A DNA stretch of 64,000 nt from Tetrastigma voinierianum (Eukaryota > Streptophyta > Magnoliopsida > Vitales > Vitaceae). Below the pieces are notes generated by a model. It searched no databases. It saw only the letters and a program-made list of their open reading frames with translations, and had not been told where the DNA came from. The stretch covers positions 81,001 through 145,000 of the forward strand of contig JAEQBH010005286.1 in the NCBI GenBank assembly GCA_016808115.1, in the 5' to 3' direction. Every line of letters begins with the position of its first letter. Positions within the stretch are counted from its first letter, which is position 1. The position numbers were made by a program, and so were the translations under genes. Positions 11,160 to 23,760 of the stretch are shown piece by piece.

Positions 11160-13662
11160 AAAAATGTAATTTTCCTAATAGATACCCTAAGTATAAATTG
11201 GAGTAAGAAAATTTTTTTTTTTCTATCCTTCTTTGAATTTCTCTCTGGCTGGTAGAATTCCAGAAGACGTACGACTTCTGGATCTAGGGTTTGAAGAACA
11301 AATTTATCTAGGTAAGATTTTCCTTATTTTATTTTTCTAGATTTCTTTGATGTAGATTCTTTAATTTTCTTTAAGTTTAAATCAACTCTGAAGAAGTCAG
11401 ATTTAGATTACACTTTCGTTCTTTAGAAATAAAATAAAATAAGGATTGGTGGTGTCATACCGAATTGCTTTGAGTATGAGAATGAAAAAGTAAAAGAAAA
11501 AAAAATAAACATAAGTGGGAATTGTAGAGATGAATAGTAGAATATGGCAAGTAGGTTGAAAAGTCAAAATGATATATTTGCATGATTTTGATTGGTATAA
11601 GTGAAAAGAAAAAAAGGGAATGTGGTAAAAAAACCAAAAGTTCTTTGTTATAAGTAAGTCTTGAAAACTTAGGTATAAGAAATCACAGGAGTCGATTCAT
11701 GGATGCTTGAAAAAAAAAGATATGTTAGATATTCAATTTATTTTAGAAAAGAAAAACAAATATTTAGTATAGATTTTGAAAAAAATAATAATAAACAAAA
11801 TAAGATAAATTTGAAAAATTGAATTTTGTATAAATATATGTATTTGATAAGTATTTAAAGATATATGTATTTTGGCAAGTAAATATTTGGTGGGATTGAA
11901 ATTTATAAGGAATATAATTAGAATAATTATTTAGTAATTATAGGAAATAAGATATGTTAATAATACTTGTTGTCAAGTATGATAATTGTTAGGTAAAAAG
12001 GCTAGATGAGTATTGTGTAATAATATAATTTGTAAAATAGTATTAATAATGAATTCTTTCTAGTAAGATTTAGTTCGGTTAAGAGCATAAAAAATAAATA
12101 AATTATTAAATAAGTCCAAAAGGAATATAGGTTTTATAAAATTTGTAAAACTACCTAATTCAAATAGTTATCATTTGAACAATTGTCCAATATGTTTGAG
12201 GTGAACAAAAATAATATCATTGTTAAAAATATCAAATTAGGAAAGTTTTAAAAATAAATAAGAAATGATGATAGTTTCTTCCTTTTTATTTTAGGAGAAA
12301 TATTCCATTGAGGTGAAATTCTTGGATAGCTCTTTCAAAGCTTTAGTACTCCTTTGAGGTAGAGAGGATTCTATCTCACCGAGTTTTCGAAAAATTGTTG
12401 TTTATATATATGTCACGTGTAAGAGATATTAATGCGAGATCTTTAAAAGAAATTGTTTGTTTTTACTTCATTTGAGGATGGTGTTTTTGCCCGAATTATA
12501 TATAATCTTGGTTTTATGAAGTTTATTTTTATTTGTTGATTATCCATGGATCAAAAGTAGTTTTGTATGATTGTACTTTTGAGATTTGTTTTGTTTCTGA
12601 AAGAAAATGTGGAGATATGATGTTTTGTAATTTGAACTTGAATGAAATATTTGACTTTGGTTAATTTGGCCACATCCCGATAGAATAGTTGTCGGCGCTG
12701 TTAACGGGAATAATAGTTGACCTTTACATTCCTTGGTGGCGAATGTAATTGATTTGAACTGACCTCTAGGGGTTTAGTTAGTGGTTACCTGAAATCTTTG
12801 AGTAGTGTTTGGTTCCGTCCACCTTAAAATGAACAATTTGCGGCTAGCCATCCATTTGAAAAGTCACTTGGCTGGGCACCATTTGATATTTGATGACCAG
12901 AGAAAAATATATTTGAAATGTATTTGATTTTGGGTGGATATGAAAGTGTTTGAATCGAGAATTTGAAATGAGAATTGTTGGATTACATTTGATATGAAAC
13001 TGATTTGAATTAGATGTGAGAGTGTTTGGAAGTAAATTTTGTTAATGTTCCAACTTATTTTTGAATCTAAAGCTTGATGGAAAACATTTCCTATTTGTTA
13101 TATGATTGAAAACTTTTTTATCCATGAAAATGTATTAGTATTTCTTATTGAGCTTTAAACTCAATCCCATTTGTTGACATATTTTTAGGTACTTTTAGTT
13201 TCCGCGAGGAGTGATGGCTAGGTTGGGGATTCGCCATCATTAGGATTTGATTAAAACTTTATGTTGGATCATGTTGAACTAATAAGTTCATGTTTATTTG
13301 AAATGTTGGGTTTTGAAAGTTAATTGAAAGTCACTTGGATGATAACATTCGTTTTTATATTAGTACAAAGTTGGTTGAGATATCCCAAATATTTCATTAT
13401 ATTACGAACATCTTTATATGACATGCATATTGATTTGGATATTTAGAAGTAATTTTGTCAGTATGAAATTGCGAATTTGGAGAAATTGATGAATTTAGAA
13501 AGTTGCATTTAATTTCGTTTATGTGTTTGAAGTGAATAATCAGATTAAAGGAGGTTGATGTCATTCCCTTGCTTGAAACGCTTGATGAAGAAACGAGGTG
13601 TTAATTGTGATCATGCCCTAGGGTGGGTTTCGGGGCATGACAGAAAGACTAAGTCCGTGACA
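11160..13662 (+). mobile_element. Ty3/gypsy LTR (5' LTR), left end uncertain
   Basis: The right end is well placed: GTCCGTGACA at 13653-13662 is followed at once by a primer-binding site. Inside are a possible TATA box (TATAAATTGG near 11191) and a leader-like block ending in a donor-like AGGTAAG near 11310, as expected for the transcription start of an LTR. A GC-richer segment with the palindromic CGGGGCATGACA lies at 13631-13642. The left boundary was not found; it may extend to about 10.9 kb. With the gag fragment to its right this is the 5' end of a chromovirus-like element later split by the 14.3-29.3 kb insertion. Confidence 0.65.
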
Positions 13663-13663
13663 A

Positions 13664-13676
13664 TTGTTATCAGAGC
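13664..13676 (+). other. Retrotransposon primer-binding site (initiator tRNA-Met type)
   Basis: TTGTTATCAGAGC differs by one base from the plant consensus TTGGTATCAGAGC, complementary to the 3' end of initiator tRNA-Met, and starts two bases after the LTR end. A second PBS-like copy, TTGTATCAGAGCTTGG, lies at 13706-13721. Confidence 0.85.
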
Positions 13677-13750
13677 TTTGGTTGGTGCCATCTCAAGGGA
13701 GGAGTTTGTATCAGAGCTTGGTTGGGTGTGGGTGTAGCTTGGAGGATACG

Positions 13751-14341
13751 ATGGCGGACTCTCATGTGGAGGAAGTTTGCGAGCAAGTTCGAGGTAGGGA
13801 CCTTTACCCTCCCTCTAAGGGAAGGGGGAAGAAGGATGAGTCTCGTGATCCTCTCACGAGCTTAGACTGGCAAGGTTGGAGGTCGTTATGGCAGACACCA
13901 AGGAGGGGATGGACTTGATGGAGCAAAGCATGGAGAAGGTCGTGGAGGATCTCAGGGTGAAAATCCCGAGACCTTCGGAGGATCTGAGGCTCGCGGTCGG
14001 TGGTGTCGCATGAGCAGTTCATGAAGGTCTTAGACATGCTCGTTAGCTTAGAGTCAAGGATGTAGGTCTTGATCAAGAACAAGGAGGAGCTAAAGCAAGA
14101 AGTGGCCATCTCTGAGGAGCAACACTTGTCGACCGGGTCCTCAACCACTCATGAGGCACCAGGGTGAGGTTCCAAAGCCACACCGTTCGATTAGACGGGA
14201 TGCTAAGGAACAAGACAACTACTTGTGGCACATGGAGAGGTACTTTGAGGCAATAACACTAACCAATGAGGAACCAAAGGTACACACTACTACTCTACCT
14301 CACCGATAGAGTGTCATAGGCTCATTCTCTAGGCCCCACCA
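13751..14341 (+). pseudogene. Gypsy gag fragment (capsid N-terminal part)
   Basis: Gag forms the virus-like particle of the retrotransposon. ATG at 13751 gives MADSHVEEVCEQVRG, then in the next frame MADTKEGMDLMEQSMEKVVED, a coiled-coil type stretch, and at about 14210-14280 the gag motif NYLWHMERYFEAITLTNEE, seen in chromovirus-type gag proteins. Several stops and frameshifts break it. It ends abruptly where the 15-kb minus-strand element begins. The rest of its gag, pol and 3' LTR were not found beyond 29347. Confidence 0.75.
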
Positions 14342-16734
14342 TGTTGATTCGAGACCAAATTACATATACACAAGTTTATAACACCATCAAGGGCATAGGG
14401 TTAATCGAGGCAACGATATAAAACTGTTGATCTTATACTATATAAACAAAAAATCTCCTAGAGTAAATCATTTCAAATTTTGGTTTTGGTATGATATTCT
14501 GCAAGTGCACAAGTCGACAAGTAATAAAATGGATTTAAATCCAGATATCGATCCCATAGAGATCTCAAGAATTTTAAATCAACTACCCTAACTACTCGAG
14601 CTTCATACTATTTGGACCATAAAATGATATTGGTGTCCATCTTAAGAAGCTGGGAAATATACTAATTCTATAAAGAAAATGAATGAACAATCAATTAAAC
14701 GGGAATACAAAGAATAAAGAATAATGAATTGCTAAGAAAAGAAATGGATACTGAATAGCTATCCATCAGAAGACACATCAAGAAAAACAGCTATAGTGAA
14801 CTATCAATTCCTGTAGTATATACTGATAAATTTTCTTGATTATCTCAAGTTTTAAAATCTGTCCAAGGCGTTTAATAGTACAGCTGGATCTCTCCACACT
14901 CCACATTTCATTATATAATTCTTCCTGATTCTCTCGAAGACAGGGAACGAGATAACTACTTTTAAAAGGGACTTCCTTAATCTGGGTATTTTAACAAATC
15001 TATGCCGTTTATGAATTTGCGAGCCATAGCTCCACGAGTTATCGGTCGAAAGCGAGGATATCACAACTTCCAAATCCTCTTCCTCAAAATTAGAATAGAT
15101 CACCCTCCTCCTTGATTAGATCTCGGCTAACACGGGATTGGCTTCTATTATCAGAATTGGTGAACTCTTTGCTTGTTTAAATAGATAACTCATTCAACTG
15201 GATTCTTGATTTCAGAGTGAGGAGGATTTATCTAAGTGAACTTACAAAGCTCATAAGATCTCTAATAGCAGGTTAATATACCTTCAAAGAAATGTTCATA
15301 ACTCTCGGGGAATGTCTTCTGCATTGTCCTCGGAGGGACCTCCTTGAAATGGAGCTATACTTGTAGTCTTAAGCGGGTATAAGACAGCGATGGTCGGATC
15401 GAAGCAATAAACTCAAAACCGAGTAAATTCATAAAAGCGAAAATCCTGGCTGCTAGAAACATCACAAGAAGATAAATTTTTGACTCGCGTTCACTTAATG
15501 GAAGGTGGGTTCCTCGATTGCCCGAATTACACACTCTGACGTTCCTCACGATCATAGAATAGGCGCAATTTGAAGCGAAAAGTTGAATTCCGAAATTTGT
15601 ACGAACTTCAAGCTTTCCGGTGTAATTTAGAAAGAAATGAGTTGCATTAAACTACGCTTTCAGCTTGATAACATCGAGCCAGAAAATAAAATGAAAATGA
15701 AGAAAATGAAATTAATCTACTCTAAAACGACGGAAACAAAAGAAAATAAGAAAAAGAAAAGAAAGAATAATAAAAGTGACCTTAGGCTGCGGATCTCTCA
15801 TACGCCGCTGCGACCTGCTTTATTACGGGTAGGCTGCGTATTTATGGGGTTTCTCGGTGGGCCGCAATCGATATTCAATTGTGGATTTCAAAGTGGTGAG
15901 ACTGATTTCGCATTCAGAAATCGCGACCTCAAATCCACATCACGACATCATCCATGCGCGACATCGATCTCGTAATCAGCGACATCGACTTAAAGTTTAT
16001 CGACTTTGAGGCGGTGGTTGTGATGTCCGACGCAATCTATGCCTTTGCGGGTTTCGGAGTTGATAAAACATGATGTCGCGACATTGAGATCACTGTCGCG
16101 ACATCAGCTCAAGTCTTCTGCATGTTTCAAATGGTTGTTCCTGATGTCGTGACATCAGTATCTTGTCGTGACATCAACTTAATGAACTGCAGCTTTCAAC
16201 TCATGCCTTCTGATGTCACGACATCAATCTCTTGTCGCGACATCAGCTTATGTTTTTGGAGGTTTCACTGGTTGCTCTTGATGTCGCGACTTCAGTTCTT
16301 TGTTGCGACAACAGCTTCTGTTAAATCATCTTCCTCCTTCCAAACCTGTCATGGCTTCAAGGCAATTCACATGTCGCGAAATTACGATGCTGTCGCGACA
16401 TCACTCCCTTAGCATCTGGTTAATCTTCAGCTGCCTATCCTGTGATCCTGTCGCGGTTGCATCAATTTCAACCGATTTTGATGTGTTGCGACCTCGAAGC
16501 TGGTATGAAAGCCCAAGAAAACTACATCAATGAATTGCTTGGTTGCTCATTTTACGCTCTACCATTTGGCCTGCCTTTTCCTCCACTTATTGCTACATTT
16601 TTCTCTTGCTCTTGCTCTTCCCTCCTGCCCAAATACAAAGTGGTGAGTTTCTTCATATTTACTTGCAAAGTAATTGTCCTTTTATATAGAAATCAAGCGA
16701 AAAATGGATAAAATGATGAATTTTAAGTTCATCA
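14342..16734 (-). repeat. 3' LTR of the Tat/Athila-type element
   Basis: This is about 2.39 kb and matches the other LTR through its length: both carry GATCCCA(T/G)...GAGATC, then CCATACTAT-like sequence and TGGTGTCCATCTTAAGAAG, then a GAACTCTTGCTTG-like block and TTTAAATAGATAAC. It contains the TGTCGCGACA array at 16070-16500. The copies have diverged clearly by eye, pointing to an old insertion. Confidence 0.85.
16070..16500. repeat. Array of TGTCGCGACA-type palindromes in the 3' LTR
   Basis: About a dozen copies or near copies of the palindrome TGTCGCGACA occur, spaced roughly 20-70 bases apart (for example near 16072, 16095, 16143, 16163, 16212, 16234, 16281, 16372 and 16393). Many copies are extended to GATGTCGCGACATC. 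Single-base changes at the central CG positions (TGTCGTGACA, TGTCACGACA) look like methylated-C decay. Confidence 0.9.
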
Positions 16735-16749
16735 AACTCCCCAACTTAA
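16735..16749 (-). other. Polypurine tract next to the 3' LTR
   Basis: Read on the minus strand, AAGTTGGGGAGTT directly precedes the LTR start TGATGA. This is the expected site for plus-strand DNA priming and matches the AAGTTTGGGGG-type tract of Tat/Athila elements. Confidence 0.75.
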
Positions 16750-19700
16750 AATTGTGCTTGTCCTCAAGCAAAAAGAAAAAAAAGAAAAGAATTGTTTGTC
16801 CTCGAACAAATAGGACCTTATTTTAAACACGTTTTGTAGTGATGATTTGATTGAAATACAAGGAATGCATTGTTTTCTGTACATCTATCTTCAAGTCCAG
16901 CTTAAGGTTAATCTCTACTTTATCTAGTATACAAAACTAATTTGTTGAAATTGTTTTACAAACAATATCGTTCTTTGATCCTGCTGAAATGTAGTTTATT
17001 TTTTTCTTTCTCAATTCCTTGATGAGTCAATCAACCATTAGAGGATTTTCACAGTTTCGATTTCTTTTTTTTTTTCTTTTTTTTCTGAATTTCCAAATTC
17101 CATAGGCTTGTTGTTCATATTGATCTCCACTAATGTAGGTGATTTCAACCTTCAAAATCAATCAGGTCTTTTGGGCTTGTAATGTTAGGCTTGGGTAAAT
17201 GGTAGGATGAATGGAATTTTTAGGTTAAGATTACCATTATTCCTCTTTCCCTTTGTACTACATACGTCTTTTTCTCCTTGTAGTTTCTCTTTTTAATAAT
17301 CCCCAAACTTCTCATGCTGGGATACAATTCTTGATTCTATCTAAAACTGATGTCTAACCTTTAATCATTGATTCAAATCATGAATTTTCCTTCTTATTAC
17401 CATCCAAGAATAGTGCGATGTTTTTGTCTTTGTGCCTTTTAAACAATTCTTATTAACTGGGTTAGTAAGCCCTGCCACTGTGATGGTATTGAAAAGAAAA
17501 GAAAAACACCCCTAAGAACTTAATTGTCTCAAGAGGAGTTTCAGCTTCCTACAAGACAAAAAACCACACCCCGCCTCTTTCTGCTATATTTTTCTGATTC
17601 AAGCCCTCTTTCAGTCCCTTTTTCATATTTTCTCCAGATTCTCAAATTTACACTCTAAACTTTATTTTCTCTTCCTCTCTTTTGAATTCTCTGGTAATCA
17701 CAGGTTCTTTTGAGGCTGACTTTCGGGATGGTCTGCAAACTGCTGTTTATTTTCGGCAGAATAAGGTTTGTTTCAGTCTAATTTCTGAATCTAAGGTAAG
17801 TATGCCCCAAAGATATAAATAGGATACCGGATGGCTCAAACTTTCCAAGGATGGCACTGTACGTTTCTCACAGTTGTATCACCAGATTTTCAGCCTCTGA
17901 ATTCAAGAAAATCCAAACAAGTTCTAGATTTTGGGTGGCTTAACTGGTGGATTCTCCACAGTTCCTCGACCCTGGGCTACTTATGCACCCCGTAAAGGTA
18001 ATCCAACAGTTTCCAATTAATCTGCTCATACTACAAATTTACAAAATAATTAATTTGTTCTAATTAATTGTATGAATCAAACTACATTCTCGTTTATCAA
18101 GAAAATTTCACAATAAATGCACTATATTTCTAATTAAATCACACATGTTTTGCCATTCAACACTTTTATTCAAATAGCTCACAAATTATCTCTAATATAT
18201 TAACATATTAACTACTTCAACTAATTCTTATGATGGTATATATCGCGACCCCATTTAGAGTTTCACTTCAACATATTCTACTATCAAAGCAACAAGTAAA
18301 CATTACGCTTGAAGAAGTCCCAAAACAATATCAAACAATTTCAAATTTACAATGATTTCATGGTAAACCAGCTGAGAGTTAGAACAAAAAGTATCATCGG
18401 AGGAAATGATCGGACAAACTCAATGGATAAGTCTATTTTTTTTCTTTTCTCGTTTACGAGCAGATACTGGGGATCCAGACTAAGGGTATCCACCTGGGGC
18501 CGAACTGAATATTCACTCTGCCCCTTCCCGGGCCTTCTTGCCGATCCCGCCAGGCTAACCCAAGCTGGTGTAGAGATCCACCCTTTTGTTCCAACATCCC
18601 CGGTCTCATTCCAAGTGTGTCTGCTGCTTTCTCTGCCCACACGACTTCCCAAGAATTTTGCCAAGCTACAGCTGGATCAACCCAGATCTCCTGCCCACAT
18701 TTTCCCTCCTGCATATGCATCGCGAATATCTAATATCTGTCCTCCTCATCTTTGCCCAAAATCTTTCAACAAAGTGAATATGCATGCGTAATTAAACCAA
18801 TTGATGTTCTCTTGGCTCTTCTTCTGCTCCCATCCCTTTCTTTGGCTTAATCCCTGCAGAGTTGATTGTCTCGCGAACTGGTCGCGGTAACGCTTCTGTG
18901 TTTAACCACTGGTAGAACGCTTTTAACAGATCCCTATCATCTCTCTTTCCATTTCCTTTCAAGTCCTCTTTTGTCGTCGCCAACTTTTCTGATCCCGCTT
19001 CTTCCTTCTTTAAATTTTTCTTCCATTGTTGTTCTCTCTTCACCTGATCCAACCCTTCTCCTTCTCGTGGTTCTTCCTCCCACTCGCCTGATTCCCCCTC
19101 TCCCTTTTAATTTCCGCTATACAAGTCATCTCTAAACCGCCGCCGACATTCCACCCTCCTTTTTCTCTTCTTTCTTCCATTCTCGCTTTGCATCGAGATG
19201 GTTATCCCACACTGATTTTGCCCCTTGTGCCCCTTGAGAGCTTTCTTTCTCTCCCCCGTTTCCTCCTCAAATGCTCCATTTTGCCTAGGGGTAACTAGCA
19301 GGATGGAGAAACCATGGGGCCTTCATGCCGCCTTCATTGTCTTGTAAATGAAATGAGATTGACCCTCAGAGGGTTTGATTCTCCTCTCTTCTGCCCTAGC
19401 CGAGCTTCTTCTCCCGTTTCTATTAACATCCCCTTTTCTTCCTCGATTGGGTCCCGCTCACGCCCTCATAGGTAGGAGTGGTGAGGTCCTAGGATTTCTT
19501 CTCTTCTTTCCTTCCAGCACCTTCTCACCCCAAATTTTTGGGTAAACATAAAACAATATTATTAGCCGCAGGATTTAAGCCTTTATTTCCCTTCATGGCA
19601 ATTACATTATAGAGTTTTCTAATTAGTGTCTTTGCATTGAGTTTCTGTACTCCTTCTGTAATGAGCAAAGAGCAGTGAACTGCTTTCCTGCTCTTTCAAC

Positions 19701-21290
19701 TGTGCTTTCCAAATGTTTAGAGGTACTGGGGTGCCAGAGGCCAAAAAAGCAGGAACTCATACCTAGCCTCCTGCTGGAATCTCTGCCTCATGGTTTTGGT
19801 CCTTTCTTGTCCCCATTTAGTTTTCCCGTCGCAAGAGCTTTCTTCGCACCTTCTTAAATCCTGGTTTTCAGAGCTTTTTGAACTTGGACCACTAATCTCA
19901 CAATCTGAACATAAACTTGGTTAATGGCCTGCTCCATATGAAATCACACTCCAATAAACACCTGTGTTGTCTTCCCGCCTTACCAGATTTGCAGAATAGA
20001 ATTCCTTCACCATCAATTGTAGCCCTACTTTGAATGACAGCAGATAAAAGCTCTCCAACCTCTTGTTCGAACTCATCTCTTCTTTGAAAGGGTAATAGGG
20101 TTTCAAACTTCCACAACACAACCCCGTACAAGGCTTCTTCCAAATGAATGGGGTTTCCTCTCCCTACACTAATCTTCTACATCTTCTTACTTTTCCCTTC
20201 TCTTTGCCTGCTCTTTTTAGAACCGCTGCAGCATCCTGGTGCTTCCTGCAAGAATCTTTCTCATCGCCTTCTTCCGTCGGGTTTCTTCTTCTGGTTGTAC
20301 ATGTTCCTCCATGATCTCTTCCTGCCACTGTTGTGGTGGTCCAGGTCTCAGCCAGCTTAAGTAAGGTGCAGGAAAGCTTTGTGCTGTCAGAGCTAGATCT
20401 TTTCGCAAACTGAGAGCCAGAGAGTATGATTTAAATGGTTTAATTTGATTTAAATAAAAGTTTCTCCAACTGTTGCAATTCAATCCTCAAATTTATGTGG
20501 GCTAATGATTATCCACTGGAATTTCATGTCGCGACTTCCATGCCAAGTTAAAGTTCTTGAGGTGTCACATTATTTGAAAATTAGGGTAAATTTAATTTGC
20601 TGTCAAGTAAATCTCTCAAGGTCACATAAATTTTCTCTTGTCGCGATATATACTCAACTTTGGTGATGCTCATCCTCTTGGCTTATGATGCTAGGTCAAT
20701 ATTTCCTCTATGTATTCCTTGTACCACACTTTCTCAAAATGAATTCCCTCATTTTGTCTTAATTTTTTTCTTTCCTTCACACCACTGAGTCACTGAAGAT
20801 CAAGATTATGTCGCGATATTAGTCCCATTGCCTTTAATTTTGATTTGAACAGAACGCATTTCATGCCTTATATAATCTCAAATCCTCAGCAATTAAATAA
20901 CTCAAAATCATGTATGAATTCTACAAACATTTATAGACATTTACTTTTCATTAAATTAATTGTGAAAGAATGCTTCCTGCTTTCTTTAAACCTCCCGTGA
21001 ATTGGTCGCATGGTCCCGAATTTACCTTCCCATTTTCTTCAGATTTATGTACTGAAAGATTCGCACATTGATGCAGATGACTAATTAAACAAAAATCAAT
21101 TCCTATCTTAATAGCTAACAAGTTGAAATGAATTCTAAATAAAGTTCAAAATCTAAAAAAAATCAGAATTTAAAATTTTCTATGGGTTGCCTCCCATCAC
21201 CGCTGCTTTGAGTCCTAATGACTTGCTATTTAACTTCTTCTTCCTTCTCGAGATAACCCCGCTCGGAGCTCTTCCATTCCTTTCTCCTCC
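16750..21290 (-). other. Long non-coding 3' region of the Tat/Athila-type element
   Basis: This is the 4.5 kb between the integrase end and the 3' LTR. It opens at the polypurine tract with the plus-strand text CTTGTCCTCAAGCAA and ends near 21190 with GGGTTGCCTCCCATCA, a phrase common in the 3' region of this lineage. Scattered single TGTCGCGA motifs occur (20528, 20640, 20808). ORFs up to 160 codons exist (18309-18791, plus), but none resembles a known protein and codon structure is unconvincing. Some Tat elements carry an extra ORF here; I cannot show one. Confidence 0.6.
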
Positions 21291-21299
21291 CCGCTTTAG

Positions 21300-22400
21300 A
21301 TATAGTGCTTCATTCTTTGTCTAATACTCTGAATTCTTCCAAAGATTCGGTCCTGACACTACCTGTTCTAAATGGTATTGCTTTGACACTAACACAAAGT
21401 GGCCCACCCTGCATTTGGATTTTTAACTTCCCCGAAATAATTTCCTTCTCTTCAAATGAATTCTGCTTAAATAGAACTGCTCCCTCTCTCTCGAACCCTT
21501 CCTCGTGATCCTTTGACCGCGCCATCTCTCATTTTATCCTCTTGTAAATTTTGCATTATCATAGGTTTGTTTCAATTCTTCCAGCCTGCATAAATATAAT
21601 ATTCTTCCTTCCAAAGCTTTTAAAATCAAGTTCAACTTCATAATATCACATTTGTCTTGTTGTATTCCTAATCTCAGGTAGTTATGGTCTTTCCTAAAAC
21701 ACAAATTCCTTCAGATGGGACATTCCAATGGGAGTTTGTATGCGCTTTTGTAAGCCTAATAGTTGCATCATCAAGTTTAAAGACTAATCCTTCCCGCTGA
21801 ACCCTGTTCTTTCAAGTATTCTTTTAATTTCCCGTTGGAAATTTCTCATTGTCCATTGTCCGGGGGATGATACGCTGTAGACTCATTACATACGTTGATC
21901 CACACCGCCATAGAGTTTTTTGCAAATATCTTACTATGGTATTTCCCCCATCACTAATGATAGTCTGTGTTCCAAATCGTCATAAATACTTTTCCAAGAA
22001 GCCTACAACTCGTATTAGCATCATACCCAGGAACAAGGCCACGCCTGTTCCATTTGAAACATGAACTAACGCTAAAGATACTGTGTTCCCAAATGATATG
22101 GAATGGTCCCAAAAATCTTGGCCCCCATACATCGTGACTGCACCACCATTATACCTCTTAGGCATTTCCTTATTTCACGCTGATATTTCCAATCTTGGCA
22201 TCTATCACAAATTGAACCCATTCAAGACAATCTCGAAGATAGTGGGCCAATAAAATCCGCATTGAGTATCTGCAGAGCTGCTCTTTCCCAAAAGTGCTCC
22301 TGTATAAGCACACAGGTGGCTGGCACCATCCACTTTTCCTTTGTTCATTTTCTCTGCACACACATGTTCTTAAGGATCATGTCAAGACTCTTTAAATAAT
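21300..22400 (-). pseudogene. Integrase domain remnant, Tat/Athila type
   Basis: Integrase inserts the DNA copy into the host genome. Minus-strand reading gives, in order, ILLAHYLRDC and IGNISVK (zinc-finger region, 22360-22160), LGPF and ISFGNT (about 22100), VVGFLEKYL (about 21985), then across a frameshift IISDGG, a core motif with a catalytic Asp. REIKRILERT and TPIGMS (21830-21730) follow and SGKLK near 21430. Stops and frameshifts separate these blocks, so no continuous enzyme is encoded. No chromodomain is seen after the core. Confidence 0.85.
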
Positions 22401-22599
22401 AGTGGATCATCCTAAACATACCTGCTGGCCGCCCTGAGTTTCTGCCAGGTGAATTTGGGCTGAAACCCACTCTCACAAGCTAAATAAGAAGTCCACAATG
22501 CCTAAAGATATCATAAAGCCAAAGTAAGAAAAACCTTCTAAATGTTTGGTTTATCTAAATTCTCCGTTAATATTATTTCTCTTCATTCCAGATTTTTCT

Positions 22600-22920
22600 T
22601 TACCTTTAGCGTTGATCACCATCACATTGTCATTACACCCCCTTTATATCCCTGATTCCAAGTCAAACTCCCTGCAATACAGCAAAGAATCAATCTTGGC
22701 TCCACTCCCTGGCTGGGTAGCTCTCTCACAGCATCGTAAAAATTATTTGCTGCAAATGATTCAAGATAAAATAACAATGATATCCAAATGTATTGTCCAC
22801 TTTTCACAAGCGCACTATACACTCCTTCGGCTGTTGAGTAAATTCTTGAAGTAGCCTCATCAAGGTCTACCAGCACAGCAGGTATAGTCCCACAGTTTCT
22901 CTTCTCTTCCTTCTTCACCC
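22600..22920 (-). pseudogene. RNase H domain remnant
   Basis: Minus-strand frames show YSALVKSGQYI, then GVEPRLILCC and LTWNQGYKGG, decayed forms of the block that in this family reads as a DHSALKYLL-type motif followed by KPRLIRWVLLLQEFDLEI. The order between RT and integrase is right. Several residues expected for catalysis cannot be confirmed because of frameshifts. Confidence 0.7.
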
Positions 22921-22959
22921 AGTAGTTCCCACTGAAAATCAAATCGCATCGCAATAATA

Positions 22960-23760
22960 TTCAAATCCATGATCCCAATCCTGTGCAAAACATTATAGTG
23001 TTTGAAACACAATTTGATCTTGATTTCTTCCAAAAGCAAATTCTGGGTGAGTCATCAAATGAAATCTCAGATCCTTCTCCTGAATCCAGAGCAAGGTCCT
23101 GGGCTATTTTTGAAAAGTCTTTGATGAATCTCCCAGAAATCCAAAGATGCCCCAAGAAGCTTCTTACCCTTTTCGTGTAGGTGGTGCAAGAGTTTTGTGA
23201 TAATGGATACCTTGGATTGGTCTTATATCAAAGTCCAAGAGTAAATTTATACCAAGAACAATGATCTTTGTTACCATAAAATGGCATTTTTCCCACCAGC
23301 GTTAGTTGGTTGTTTTACACTTGAAGCACCTGCTTTTCTGTCTTCAACATTTTATCAAAACCCAGATCCAGTATAACACAGTTGAAGTCAAATCATAAAA
23401 TTTCTACAACCCTTCAACCAATTTGAGAATATTGACATCATATGCACCTTGAAACAGTGATATTAAACCAAATGGCATCCTTCGGTACGCACGCATAGTG
23501 GACATGAACGTGGTCTTTTCTCGTCCTCGTGTGCAATAGCAACTGACAACATCCCCGACACCATCCGCAACAAATGAGGTGTCCCCGCCAACTACCAAAA
23601 CATCCGATCAATGAAGGGCAAAGGGAAATGATATTTTCTGGTGGCTGTGTTCAACTTCCTCGTAATCAACGCACACCCAACCCGCATCGCTCTTTTGTCG
23701 GGAACCTCAAATCATTTTTCTCACGATCGCGTTAATCCACCTTGAAACCATACACATATG
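22960..23760 (-). pseudogene. Reverse transcriptase remnant, Tat/Athila type
   Basis: Reverse transcriptase copies element RNA into DNA. On the minus strand the upstream part reads TRKLNTATRKYHFPLPFIDRM (about 23690-23620, with one frame change). REKTTF and YRRMPFGL follow at about 23540-23480, then EKCHFMV and, near 23120, a block related to IKDFSKIAQ. The catalytic Asp pair expected after VEGL (near 23400) is not readable. The domain is colinear with intact relatives but has many stops. Confidence 0.85.

Noticed and set aside
18309..18791. 160-codon plus-strand ORF inside the Tat-type element
   Set aside because: It lies antisense to pol in non-coding 3' sequence, overlaps two other open frames on the opposite strand and has no recognisable motif.
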